Shown here: positions 22,932 to 34,469 of the stretch, in pieces
How the letters are laid out: the number at the start of each line of letters is the position of its first letter
Numbering within the stretch: position 1 is the first letter of the stretch
Assembly: GCF_032884065.1 (NCBI RefSeq)
Contig: NC_088871.1
Span: forward strand, 17,418,472 to 17,482,471
DNA length: 64,000 nucleotides
Source: Artemia franciscana
Taxonomy: Eukaryota; Arthropoda; Branchiopoda; Anostraca; Artemiidae
Reading direction: 5' to 3'
Program-made: the position numbers and the translations under genes
The notes under the pieces: model-generated
The model's database searches: none
The model's input: only the letters and a program-made list of their open reading frames with translations
What the model was told of the DNA's origin: nothing

Positions 22932-25230
22932 TTTTCCTGTGAGTTTCTTAAGTATTGCTCTTCTTGCAAAGTCTTAAAAACTTTTTTTAAATCTTATATT
23001 TAAAAGAGTGTTAGAGCTGTCAATTTCAAGTTGAAAAAATATCTTCTGGCAGTCAAATATTCAGTAGCACTGGAAAAAAAAATTAGGTACTTATTGGTTA
23101 TATAATAAACACTATAAAATTTCAATGCAAGAAACTGGTCAAGTAACTTGTTGATAGTGTTGATCATTTGGATGGCAAAGATGAGATGGGATAATAACTG
23201 TTTAGTTTGCTTTGACTAGTGATAAAAAATAGTGTCTCACCATGGATGTTCAAGTTAAGATTTGGGATTTGCCAGGGACCAAAGAACAGGCCATTATATT
23301 TCTCCAGGGTAAGGGGTTGTTGTCCCCCAAAAAAATGTGTCAATGGACACTATGACTTTGTACTCCTGTGAGAAGCTACATTATTTGAAGTGAAACACTA
23401 GGTCATGTTTCAAAGTTGTCAATTTGCATGTCAATGTGTGGTTTTCTAAAAGTAGAATACCATTTGCTGCTATAGTTCTTTCATTTATTTCTGGGTTAAT
23501 GAATGGTTGTCTTTGGCCTTGTTTTCCTAATAAAGTATAAAAATTTTCTCATATTTTGTTTTAGTTCATTAGCTTTATCAAAAGTTTGGGCCATATATTT
23601 GCACATTAGGGAGGGTGGGGGCTGGTAAAGCATACCATATATGAAATACAGCAATGATTAGTTTTTGCATTGCATATATGCTATGCTTTACCCCACCTCC
23701 CTTCTTAAGTATTATATATTCATCACATTTTGTTTCATTTCATTAGCATTTATCAAACTTCACTTTCCAAGGGTCTGTTATTTAATTGATAAGTACCCAT
23801 AATTGTATAAATAAAAAAAAAAAACACTAGAAAATTTAAAAAATGGCTTTTTCAAACATTGGGCTGCTGCTAAACAAAATGAAACAAAAACATTTTTTTT
23901 TAAATAGGTTTTGCAGAAAGCTTAAGGTAAAAGATATTCTATTGAAAAGACAGTCTTTATTTAGAAAAACTACATGATGTGAGTAAAAAATAGTCCAGGC
24001 TCCAAGAGACAAAAAAAGGTATATTTTTAGATACTGTAATGTAAATTATCCATGCAATCTAACAAAGCAAATAGATCCTGCCAGTTGAAATGTTTAGAGA
24101 GAATTCCTATAAGATATGCTTAAAAATTAAAGACCCTAATTTATTGAAAAAGCTAATGCATTGTATAAGCAAAATTAAAACAACCTTTTATTTCTCTTGA
24201 ATTGGCCTGATTTGCAGTGCCATCTATATTAATTCTTAAATAACTAAAGAACTTCTCATTGAGAAAGAAAGGAACATACTATAATAAAGAAGTCGGTATG
24301 GCTGATTATCAGATGTAGCATGATCTATGCTAACTCCTGGTAGCCTGGCCTTAAATTTTTGGATTTTTTTTAATCATTTTTTAAAATAAACTGGCCTAAT
24401 CCCTTTCAAGATAGATAAGCCATTATAGTTTTCAATTTAGAGATTGTTGAGATACCTATGAAATATAAGAGATTGTTGAGATACATTCTCTGAGGGCAAC
24501 CTATCTTCTATACATAATAATGATAGATATGTTACATATAGAAGTTTTAGGATCTGTTTAAAAATCCTTAATATTTTGTTTTCAAAGCTACATTTTTCTG
24601 TTATGACTAATGAAAATAATAGCCAAATTACTGTGTTTCAGTCATATTCAACTGATTAGGTTTTCTTCACAAGATAGTTTTAAAAAACAAATTTTTAAAC
24701 GTTTGGATACTGGGCAATATTTTCATTTTTAGGGCCACCTTAAAGGCTCTATATGTAATTTCCTTCTGAAGTAATTATTGAATTATTAAATTTTAAAACA
24801 GGTATTAAGTAATATAGGCTATTCATTTTTATTCTAGCTATATAATGGTGGAAACTACATATTTACCAGGTGAGTAGCTTAATTAAAATGTTTCTTTGCT
24901 AAACATTGGTAACTGTCCCTATTGTGGACATAATACATATAGGTGTATATTTAAATCCTGCTTTTTAAGGCTATAATGGAAAAGTATAAGATGGCCTAGG
25001 GCTTGTTGCATCAACAAAGGATGACATATTGCCAAACCTTGTCCTTTTTTGTCAACTGTTTAGGTTTAATAGTCTCATCTGTGATGAGAAGATGTTGTAA
25101 GTAAAGATTTAAAAGAAATGGGAACTTCCTAAAAAGTAGCATACTGACTCAAATTAGAATTTACTGAGAGGAGGGGGTTCTTTTTTTTGTGGCAGAAGCT
25201 TTACATAGACATTTTCTATGAAGGAGGATG
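22932..25230 (+). repeat. Segmental duplication block X'
   Basis: Diverged direct copy of 20190-21730, lengthened by about 0.7 kb of extra sequence at roughly 23100-23820 and by further insertions near 24450-24900. No open frame of interest. Confidence 0.8.
23547..23760. repeat. Stem-loop flanked by direct repeats inside block X'
   Basis: An inverted repeat of about 30 bp (GGGAGGGTGGGG...GGTAAAGCATA at 23610-23643 against TATGCTTTACCCCACCTCCC at about 23673-23702) is flanked by direct repeats of about 40 bp (TTTTGTTTTAGTTCATTAGC-like at 23547-23586 and TTTTGTTTCATTTCATTAGC-like at 23719-23760). It lies within the sequence block X lacks, so it may be a small insertion. Confidence 0.6.
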
Positions 25231-25499
25231 CTTTTTCTAACGGATGCTGTTAGATTTTATAGATTTAATATCAATGTTTTACAAAAGACAAAGCATTTAT
25301 GCCTCTTGCTTTCATTTATATTGTCTTGATTTTTGAGAAAAATATTTTCAACTTTTTGTCCATTTTAAAAACAGGTTTGTATTTTGTTGATATTCAGTAG
25401 CCTGTAGTTTTTTGCTGCATATGGCTGAATCCGGGAACATAATGGAGGGGGGGGGGTCAGATGCATTATCAGAACTGTAAATAAAGTCTTTTGAGTGAG

Positions 25500-26175
25500 G
25501 TGGTTAACAACCACCTAAATCCAGGTAATCAGCAAACTCAAGGTGCATTTTGAATGTCATGTTGTCCTGGAAAAGATGACAACTGATAACAGCTCACAGT
25601 TTTCATCACAAGAATTCAAAATATTTACATCATGCTGGGACATTGAAAATGTTGCATCAAGTCTACAATACCCTCAGATAAATGGCCTCAGTAAGAATGT
25701 TGTCTAAACAGCCAAGTGCATCATGGCAAAGGCATTGGATAGCAGGACAGACCCATACATGATGTTGCTAGAATTCCAGAACACCCCAGTTAACATAGCA
25801 TATTCACCAGCTCAAGTGTTGATTAGTAGTCTGATGCACTCAGTATTACCAGTTCTACCACAAGCCCTACACCCCAAACTGTTTGATAGGTCATTATGGA
25901 ATCAGGAAGGAAAGCTCAGCTGAAGCAGAAAACTGCATACAAACAAGTACAGTAACAAAGCTCAACCCAAACCAGAAAGTATGGGTAAAACTTTCTGAGG
26001 CCTCAAAATGGGAAAATAAAGCCCCCAAATCCTACAACCTCTCCCTCAAAAGCAGGGGCACCTTCAGACAAAATAGGAGGGGTATAAGACCTCAGTATGA
26101 TTTTGCCTCATCCACAACATATGATGGCCAACAAATCAGCACTAATGACACCATACCACCCATGGGGCAATCATT
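25500..26175 (+). pseudogene. Ty3/gypsy-type integrase remnant
   Basis: The translation shows MTTDNSSQFSSQEFK, matching the DNGxQFxSxEF motif around the second catalytic aspartate of retroelement integrases. It continues with SLQYPQINGLSKNVV (family YPQSNGxxExxV, with the catalytic glutamate changed to lysine), then the frame at 25723-25923 with DPYMMLLEFQNTP and YSPAQVL. A second frame carries KLNPNQKVWVKL, like the C-terminal integrase tail. A stop after NVV and a frameshift near 25900 break it. A CR1-like LINE in the opposite orientation adjoins at about 26180. Confidence 0.85.
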
Positions 26176-26184
26176 TCAGGTAAA

Positions 26185-27260
26185 CAAACCTCAATCAAGC
26201 TTATTGCAGAAGGTGACAGGAATAGTGCACTGCTGCAAGTTCAAGTCAGCCTCATCTATTGGGGATGAGTGTAGTACATCATGGTCAACAAGGTTAGAAA
26301 TAGTATGATGATTTGGGTTTTTAGCAGAGACATGTCTCCAGAAAAACTTTGGGTTTAACTTGATGTCAGAAGCTAATTTTTCCTCATAAGGAGATTTCAG
26401 TTTTTGGACAGAATCTGTTACACAATTCCATGCTGCCTTATAAGTTGACAGAGTCTCCTGGTTTCTCCTCTTCATATACTGTTTCCAAGCTCTAGATTTT
26501 CGGTTAATCAGCTTCTCAACTTCCTTAGTCAGGAGGGGAAGTGTTTCAGGCTGTTTTCAAAAAATAACCCTGGAGTGTTTCTTTTCAAGAGCAAGGAGAG
26601 TTTTTTTTTTAATTTAACCAAGATCCATTGATTTAACCAGTGATAAGTATTGACCAGTTTGCAGATGAAAGTTCTTGCTGTATTGCCTCATAGTTGGTGA
26701 AAGTCTGAGGACGAAATTTAAGGTCGAGGACGATTATTTAGGGACAACACAGACAGAATAACTAGGCGGTTGCTACTAGCAATTGGCGGTAAATAATCAT
26801 TTTGAATGAGAGAATCAGGATCATACAATATGACAAGGTCTAACAGCAAGAGATTCTGACCAGCTCTATAGCGTGTAGGAGTGAACAATTTCATGAAATG
26901 TCGCTTGAGATGGGATTTTGTCAATGATCTCATTTTTCATGGTATATGTTGTAGCTTGTGCGATATTCTCAACACTTGGATTTTGAGTGTTAATTGATTT
27001 TGATGGGTATTTACATGCTTGGCACTTGATACAAATATCTACCCATTGGGAGATTTTGTGATAAGCGGATATTCAGGTTCAGGCATTTCTAGACACTCAA
27101 TACATATCCACTTGTCACACCCATCACAAAGATTGGCATGAGAATCATCAAGTAATGCAATATTGCTGGCAAGACATTTGTTGGATCCCTTTTTCGGACT
27201 TATATGCGTCCTTTGTGATATTCCACTTGATGTGGCCTTATTTTTGCTAGGCGGCGGCAT
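26185..27260 (-). pseudogene. CR1-like LINE remnant (PHD-type ORF1, endonuclease and RT pieces)
   Basis: Read on the minus strand: 27039-27260 opens with MPPPSKNK and carries NLCDGCDKWICIECLEMPEP, the PHD-like zinc finger typical of CR1-type ORF1 proteins. 26718-26933 reads LFTPTRYRAGQNLLLLDLVI, matching the end of an apurinic endonuclease domain (PTRxRAGQxxSxLDLV). 26191-26475 reads YKAAWNCV then LASDIKLNPKFFWRHVSAK, the linker before the reverse transcriptase. Order is right but large segments are missing, and the catalytic reverse transcriptase is absent. Confidence 0.78.
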
Positions 27261-29085
27261 GGTATGGGAAAAAAAGTGCTGCGTTTCTTAAAATGGAGGA
27301 AAAATAACGTTCAGCCAACAGATGTCAATTTGTCATGATTAGCAGTACGAAAACAAAGCAAATAATGGAGTCTTTTGTTTTTCAAATAGTGATGAAAAAA
27401 TGGCAGGAAACGACGTCACTGAATTTATTGTCAGATTTCGAAGACAAAATGCCACATTCATCAAATCAGGTAAATTATAGTGTTCTATCACCAATTTCTC
27501 CAAAAGGGATGTCAAGTTAAGTGGAACAAAATAATGTTAATTCATTTTAGGCTAACAGGACTTGTAGGCTTATGTAGGCTATTGGGATCTTTGTAAATTA
27601 ACACAAGGTTAAACAATCCTAGTATGAAAATAGGAAAGTCCAAATAAAACTTCTCCCAATATAATATTAATACTTTTGATACGAAGTTCCTTTGTTCACA
27701 CTATTCCCTTGAGAATTTAAAGATATAATCACAAAACTTCAAACTCTAAACATATAAGACATAACACTCTGGTTAGCCCATTAAAATGTTGCTAGGGTAC
27801 GACAGAGTTGATGAAAACACAAATAATAAGGAGAAATGGCTTTATCTCACAGATTTGAGGCAAATGTCCAGGGGTTCAATATTGAGCATGCAAATGGTTT
27901 TGATTACAAACATCACTGTGACGAGAATATTTGGAAAACAACAAACTGATAATGCTTCTAGATGTATCATATTGACGACGACGTTTAATTAGCTGTCCTC
28001 TTTTGTCTCGTGACCCCAGAATGTAATATTCCTATTGAGTTTAATTGAGGTCAAATGAGGGAAATTTCAACCGTTTTCATGATCAAGAAAACTGTTTAAT
28101 TCAGAACACCTACCCCAGAGACTATGTAGGCATGGTATCTCTTGAATTTGACCTTTTGGTCCTTAGAGAAACATGGTTATTTACAAATTTTAATCAGTAT
28201 TTAGGGGTTAAAGATTTAAAAAAGGGTTCGCCCCAGTCATTTCTCAACACTGCCCTCAGAATACTCTAAAAATTCCAACATAAAGCTTCTGACGTTTTTT
28301 AGATATGGCAGATACTCCCTACTGACAAAAAATATACTTAGGCCATAGTGCGTCTTGCTTTTGCTCAACCTTCTCTCTCTTAACCCTTATGGAAAGTATT
28401 ACCTTAGTATCTTAAAACCTTATCTGAGACTGGGGACTAGACATACCCCTGACCTTCAAAAACAAGTCAGCATGTCAATGATGTGTTTTGAATTTGCAGA
28501 GCATTCCTCTCAACATCTCCCAGAAGTTTTTCCTTAATACCATTAGCCTTTTTGGAGATCTTGGATCAAACATACCCCCCCCCCCTCTCCCAATAATGAA
28601 CATTGTATGTATTGAAAGGTCAATGTGCATAAATTGATGGTCTTCCAGGAACTGCAGGTCACCATGCCATTTCTGGAGGCTAAATTGTCTGACATTAAGA
28701 CTAGTCTGAACAAAGTGGCTATCTTGAAATTTTTTTTTGGGTGTAGTTGGGATGGTAGTTTAAATGAGTGCAGGAGGAGGGCTGACCACCTGCAGGTCAC
28801 ATTTGACTCCTAAAGATGACACTAGAGCTTGAAATATCCAATAAATGAGTTCTCCATTCTAACAAGAGCTAAGATCTCATATGGAACTTGTGACGAGGCT
28901 GGACGAGCCAGGAGCCAAGAGCCCATATGGTATGAGCTCTAGCAAAATTCTAAGAATCAATAGATTGATTTAAAAGGAAAATCAAAGGCTTAGTGTCGGT
29001 CGGGATTTAAAATAAGAGCTCTGAGTTATGAGGTACCTCTAAATATCAAAACTAACCCTCCTCCCAACTCCCCCAAATAGAGCGG
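27261..29085. other. Stretch without recognised genes
   Basis: Several 60-85 residue frames occur on both strands without family motifs. A C-rich run (CCCCCCCCCC) lies near 28577. The segment 28890-28970 (GAGCCAGGAGCCAAGAGCCC, ATATGGTATGAGCTCT) looks like a common repeat, but no second copy was located here. Confidence 0.45.
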
Positions 29086-29089
29086 ATCC

Positions 29090-29710
29090 ATTCCAGGTAT
29101 GTCAATCACGTATCTAGGACTTTCCATCAAGGCACCAATTTTTTTTTGCATCATTGTTCAAAGTAAAGGCATCAAAGACAAAGATACTGTTGATGTACTA
29201 GCAACCAAGGCTTCTTTGTTAAACCCAAGTCCTTCCTCTGATTTCAATTTACAAGACATTGTTGGGCAAAAATTTAATATGAGTACAGTAAATTGATTTT
29301 TTCTCCTTTTCATACTAAATTACACACAGTGCTAGATTACCGTCTGAAATCAGGTGCCTGTCTTATCAATAGTTTGTTATTTAATTGGAAGTTACATCAC
29401 TTTCCTCTATGATATGATATGGATTTATTGCCTGTCAAAACTACAAATACAATAGGGGGCGGAGCACAAATAAAAAAAGAAAGAAAAAGGCATGCTGTGT
29501 CTGCTTCTCAACTGGTGAAACTATCCAGCATGTCTTATTTGATTGTCTGTCAATGAGTGTGGAGACTATTTCTCTTAAGTGCCTCTACTACATGGCTAAT
29601 ATACCAAATACCTACACTACAATTCTGAATTCTAACCTGCCTTGGCACATTGATAGAAAGATTTTTAAGGCTTCTATTGATATTTTAAAGAGGAGACAAA
29701 TTGATTAGGG
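29090..29710 (+). pseudogene. LINE C-terminal remnant (RNase H-like and zinc-knuckle)
   Basis: IFFCIIVQSKGIKDKDTVDV followed by LATKAS matches the RNase H end of I-type LINEs (FxWxPSHxGIxGNExADxLAKxA). About 200 bases on, CVCFSTGETIQHVLFDC gives a C-x2-type/H-x-C zinc knuckle of the kind that ends such ORF2 proteins, then KASIDILKRRQID and a stop near 29707. Frameshifts separate the two parts. The 5' portion was not found. Confidence 0.7.
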
Positions 29711-30562
29711 ATTTCTAGAGCATAATGAAGACAATAAAAAGGGGTTACTCATAATTATTTTTAGAGTATGCTGGAGTGAGCAGGAAGAAACATATTGGTA
29801 CCAGCTGGCCTATAGGCCCTAAACTGCTGGGGATAGGTAGCTCAAGTAACCGCACTTCCCAAAACCTGTCAATTGCGTGCCCTATTTTTTTCTACTCCTA
29901 GGGTGCGAAAACTGCCTTTTTTGGGTTTATTCTCTGAGATAAAGGCTCTTGGACGAATTGAAAATAACAGTAAATCTGTATCCTTTGAGATTTTTTACGA
30001 GCAACATTTTAATTATCCCTTCTCAATCAATAGTTTCGAATTGAAACCACTGTTGAAACAATGAAATGAGATGGTAACATTAATTTTTGCTGTTTGTGGC
30101 AACAGAGTATGAATGCTAATGAGCCCTGTTCAGTCAACTTAAAGTGACTCATAAAAACCTGTAGAAAATAAAAAAAAAACTGCGAGACTCATTTTCATCG
30201 TCGTTTTTTAGATGAGTTTTATTTTCTTAATTTCGCAATTTGGACTTTTAAAGTTTCATTTCCGCACTTCGGATTTTCCGACAGAATCTGATTAACAATC
30301 AGAAATTATATTTTTTTTACAAGTGTTTTCAACTTAAAGTACAGAACAACATTGAAAAAGACATATATTAGTGGAGCTGTACCCTCCTAAATCTCTTTGT
30401 CTTTAAACTAACGTCTCTATTATTGGGACTTATTGCTGTTCAGTTCTAAGCTGGCTAAAGTGCTTTGGTTTAGGCTTGAGAAGATGTTTTTTCCTGTCCT
30501 CCATTGGTATCCAGAACATTTGCTTTTCCTGAGGCCAAAATAATTTCAATGATGTAAAGAAC
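29711..30562. other. Probable LINE 3' tail, then unassigned sequence
   Basis: The first part (GGCCTATAGGCCCTAAACTG near 29808) probably belongs to the preceding LINE's untranslated tail. The remainder to 30560 shows nothing recognisable. Confidence 0.4.
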
Positions 30563-33330
30563 ATGAAAATTGGAACTTGGAATGTTTGACGTAGACAAAT
30601 AACCATTGTATCAATATTTTGACTTTTGAATTGAGACGATTCGAACTGGACTTGTTAGGGTTTCAGAAACTCAAGGATGGGGTATGTAGACACGGAGTAG
30701 GTCTCATGATGAATAAGGAAGATGATAAGTCTTGTTTAGGCTGCTAAGATATTAATAATATAAATACTAATCGCTCATTTTATGACTAAAAAGTTCAGGG
30801 CATCACATATTGTAGAATATGCCCCTTAGAGCCGACTGACGGAGGTACTAGTGATTCAGATGAATTTTACTTGCAGTTAAAGAAGCATATAGACAGGGTC
30901 CCAGGTAGAAATATAGTGTTTTTGTGAGGAGATTTTAACGCCCAGGTCGGTGCAAATGGGGATAGATTGTATCCTAGCCTAGGTATATTTTGTGTAGGAA
31001 AATAAAACAGCAATGGCTACAGACTGTCGAAATTTTGTAGGTATAAGAATCTAGTTATAACAAATACAGTGTTTGGTTATAAGATTGGGCCCATAAGTTA
31101 ACATGGTATTCACGATATGGTAAGAGCGAAACCTTATTATGTTATTATCATAGCTTCGATACCAATACAGTCATGAAAACTCCTATCTTGCCCTCGAGAA
31201 GCTTTTGGTACAGAGCTCTGAACTTGGCGCCTCTTCCAAGCCCACGCTCCGTCGCTTAGATCGTACTACAACACCATAGGCGGGAAAGCAATTTTATTTT
31301 GTTGCATACACAGCTTAGATACTAATATTGGTAACTAAGCTGTGTTGCCAGTTTCCTGTCTCCAGCCGCTAGCATCGCTACCGTGCACTGTGTCCCAAAA
31401 ATAAATCGAGTTTTCATATCTCTATTGGTATCTCAGCTGTGGTTATTATAAACCAAAGACTGGCAGGACCAATACAAGATACTAGGGTATATAGGAGTGC
31501 TGTTATTGATGTTAAAAGTAAAGATTACCATCTGGTAGTGTCTAGGGTTAATTTAAAGTTGAAATTTTGGAAGAGTAACCACTTCCCGGGAAGTTCTGAT
31601 GTTAGTAGACTCCAAAATAGGAATTTGAGATAAACTCTTCAGGAACAGTTGAATGCTAAACTGGAGATTTAAAATTTGATAATGTGGAAGAAGGATGGAA
31701 CTATTTTAGGAAAACAATTTGCGAAGTTGCTGATGGTGTCTTAGGGAAGAAAGTTAGGAATGCAGCTTGTAATATTAGGGAAACAGCTTTATGCTTAATA
31801 GTGAGGAGAAGGGGTTTGTATAAGAATTATCTGAGTGATAAATCCTATGATATTAATAACATAAGGAATGAAAAGAAAGTGGAGAATACTGGCGTGTTAA
31901 TAAATTAAGAGAATAGTCATTCTGGACTGGTCCCAGGTAAAGATAAGAACGGGTTCCCATTTAGCAATAAGAAAAGAGTTAAAGAGAGATGGGCAGACCA
32001 TTTTGAGAATGTACTAAGCCGAGATAGAGTTGCAGGAAAAGATATTCAAGAAAATGGAAAAGTTTGGGATACGTTGGATATGAAGTAAGATTTGTTTTGT
32101 GTGGAAGAATTAGCGACAATACTAAAAGGAAAAAAAAAAATTTAAGGCTCCTGGACCTGATAGTTTGGTGAATGAGTTTTTTAAACATGGTGGGTCTGAG
32201 GTTAAAAATAGGTTACTGAAGATTATGAGTGTGATTTTTAGAAAAGGGGAATTATAGGAAAATCTTAGTTAAACCACTGTATAAGGAAGGTGATAAGAGT
32301 GAGGGTGGTAATTATCAAGGCAACATCATGCAGTAATTATAACTATCGAGTCTCTGTAGATAGTAAATTACCTAGTTATAAGATACTTTTTAGACTGAGA
32401 GATGCTGTAGACAAAGTTTTAAGAGAAGGAAAGTGCGGTTTAAAAAAGGTAGAGGATATATCAACCAAATTTTCACTCTTAGGTTAAAAATTGAGAAGTG
32501 CCTGAGTTATGAAACACCGTTAGTTCCCAGTTTTGTAGATTATGACCAAGCGTTCGATTCTGTTGATAGAAGAGCTTTTAGTAAAAGTTTTATCCTTGTA
32601 TGGTATCCTTTATATGGATAATTTAGATGGATTAGTCTTAAGAAACACAGGAAAGGCAATGAGAGACCATGGAATCCAATGGGGAGAAAAAAAATCTCCA
32701 GGACTTAGATTATGCTGATGATTTAAGCGTCCTAGAGCAAAATGAGTGAATAGGTTAGAAAATTAATATTAAGAAGACTAACTCACTAAGTCTAGGAGTA
32801 AGTGGAGAATAAAAGGTGACATTGGGTAACGGAAACATTGATCGGATAGACAACTTCACTTACCTTGGTAGCATTATTAATAAGACGTTGGGAGCAGTGA
32901 AAATGTCAAAATTAAAATAGACAAGGCTCAGGGTGCTTTTATACTGTTAAAAAAATTGCATGAATAGGAAGATAAGTTTTCAAACCAAGATTAGAATATC
33001 GGAAGCTACATTGATGACGGTGGTCAAATGTGGCTCGGAAGCATTGGCGCTCCGAAAAGCGGATTAAGATTTACTAGATGTTTTCCGGAGAAATCGCCTA
33101 CGGATTGTTCTGAGTACCCGGCTGACTGATCGTTTTTCAAATAGTAAGCTGTACGAAAAGTGTGATTCAATCCCACATTCTAGGGCTATACTGACAGTAA
33201 GGTTGAGATAGCTAGGGCACGTTCTGCAGATGAAGGATGACAGATTGCTCAAAATTTTCCTTTTTGGCCAACCAGCCAACCGTTTAGGGCTAAATGGAAT
33301 GCAGGTCGTCCGCAGTTTTTGATGAACTGG
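30563..33330 (+). pseudogene. RTE-like LINE, nearly full span but decayed
   Basis: The element opens with MKIGTWNV, the usual start of an apurinic endonuclease domain, and shows GDFNAQVG near 30930, the endonuclease metal-binding motif. A 293-bp insertion sits at 31149-31441. After it the linker resumes with DTRVYRSAVIDVKSKDYHLV. Reverse transcriptase motif A is VDYDQAFDSVDRRA near 32540, and motif C is YADD at 32711-32722 (DLDYADDLSVLE). The segment between A and C is mostly deleted. The C-terminal region (RNRLRIVLSTRLTDRFS, LYEKCDSIPHSRAI) runs to about 33240. Many stops and frameshifts make it non-functional. Confidence 0.88.
31149..31441. mobile_element. 293-bp hAT-like MITE in the LINE
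   Basis: GTTATTAT occurs exactly at 31141-31148 and 31442-31449, an 8-bp target duplication. The insert ends in imperfect inverted repeats of about 34 bp: CATAGCTTCGATACCAATAC at the left, and CACAGCTGAGATACCAATAG as the reverse complement of the right end. Removing it restores LINE reading (VIINQRLAG). An internal palindrome at about 31308-31343 (CACAGCTTAGATACTAATAT then its near mirror) looks like two more terminal repeats head to head. The 8-bp duplication and CA ends suggest hAT. Confidence 0.8.
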
Positions 33331-33595
33331 ATTTTTAGGACCCTTCGTCCGAGAGGGCAAGGTTTCGAATCCTAGTGTATCCAATATTTCGCTTTAGACG
33401 GGGGTCAGTAGCGTGACTCTATTAGCTCAGCCAGAGTCGACCCAGCTCCAAAATGGGCATCTGGAGAAGGTAAACAGGAAGGGTCTGCGAAAGTACAGAT
33501 TGGCGAGCCTCCATCCCCAATGCACTTCCTGGCTTTAGGGCCTTGATACGGAGATCGGCACCGCCGGTTTGAACCTTATGGGTTTAATGTCGTAT
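33330..33595 (+). mobile_element. tRNA-derived SINE, copy 1
   Basis: A B-box-like GGTTTCGAATCCTAG lies at 33362-33376. It is followed by a body (GGGGTCAGTAGCGTGACTCT, AGCTCAGCCAGAGTCGACCC, GGGCATCTGGAGAAGG) and tail (CACTTCCTGGCTTTAGGGCC, GAGATCGGCACCGCCGGTTT). Copy 2 repeats all of these in order. The copy is appended to the LINE's 3' end. Confidence 0.7.
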
Positions 33596-33769
33596 CCTTT
33601 ATCTTTTTTCCTAGAATTGAATACTATAATTATTTTAGTAACAAATACTATATTATTGAAAACATCAGTGCCGGCCTGGAAGTATTACGGTTTCTGCCAA
33701 TATTTCATGTATAGATGTTCAGGTGGGATTATTTGGGAGCAATTTTCCACGTGTTTTGGTTTCTGGGAA

Positions 33770-34090
33770 ACAATGCCGTCCTGGCTATGTGGTTGGCGCG
33801 CTGGTTTGAGAATTCTTTGTCCAAGGGCAACGGGTTTGATCCCTGTTATAGCTAGTTCTTTGATTTGGGACGGGGGTTAGTGGCGTTATTTTGTAAGCTC
33901 AAACAGAGTCAATCCATCTTTGAATGGGTACCTGAAGAAATCTAGGGCAGTTAAGTAGGAAGAGTGTGCGAAATCACAGGATGGCTGCCCCCCCCCCATT
34001 GAATTTCTTTGCTGAAGGACCACGAAACAGAAATCAGCACTGTCGGTTTGGACCTTAAGAGTCTATTGCTGTCATACTCATACTAATTTC
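33770..34090 (+). mobile_element. tRNA-derived SINE, copy 2
   Basis: The head carries TGGCTATGTGGTTGGCGCGC (A-box-like) and GGGTTTGATCCCTG (B-box, consensus GGTTCGANNCC), consistent with a tRNA-derived RNA polymerase III promoter. The body and tail match copy 1. The 103-residue open frame across its start is incidental. Confidence 0.75.
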
Positions 34091-34270
34091 TACGGAAGGG
34101 GGCATTTATGGAGCGATCGAGAAACCGGTTAGAAAAGAATGCTAATGCCCCCCCCCCCGATAGCGCTTCCTGGCTGAAGGGCCACGAAACGGAGATGAGA
34201 ACCGCGAATCTAGTACCGTCAGCCTCATACTAATTTCTACAGAACTGGGCATTTCCAGAGGGTTCAAGAA
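34091..34270 (+). repeat. Duplicated SINE tail
   Basis: The tail unit (TTCTTTGCTGAAGGACCACG, CATACTAATTTCTACGGAAG) recurs as CTTCCTGGCTGAAGGGCCAC and CATACTAATTTCTACAGAAC at about 34168-34250, preceded by a C run at 34150-34158. The head is absent, so only the tail was duplicated. Confidence 0.65.
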
Positions 34271-34469
34271 ACTAACTAGAGTTCTCAGTCTTATTCAAAT
34301 GAATGAATGCTAAGGAGAATTTTTCTGTTTGAATCATCCGCAAGCAATTTTATAGGGAGGGAGGATTCTCAGCGAGAGTGGAACTGTCTGGAAGGAATTT
34401 GACAGGCGGAAGGTTTACTTTACGTTGGATTAAATTTTACCGAAGGAGATTTCCATGAGAGGGAGGGTT

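Noticed and set aside
33769..33850. tRNA gene
   Set aside because: A- and B-box-like sequences are present, but the body lacks a cloverleaf and continues into a repeated SINE tail.
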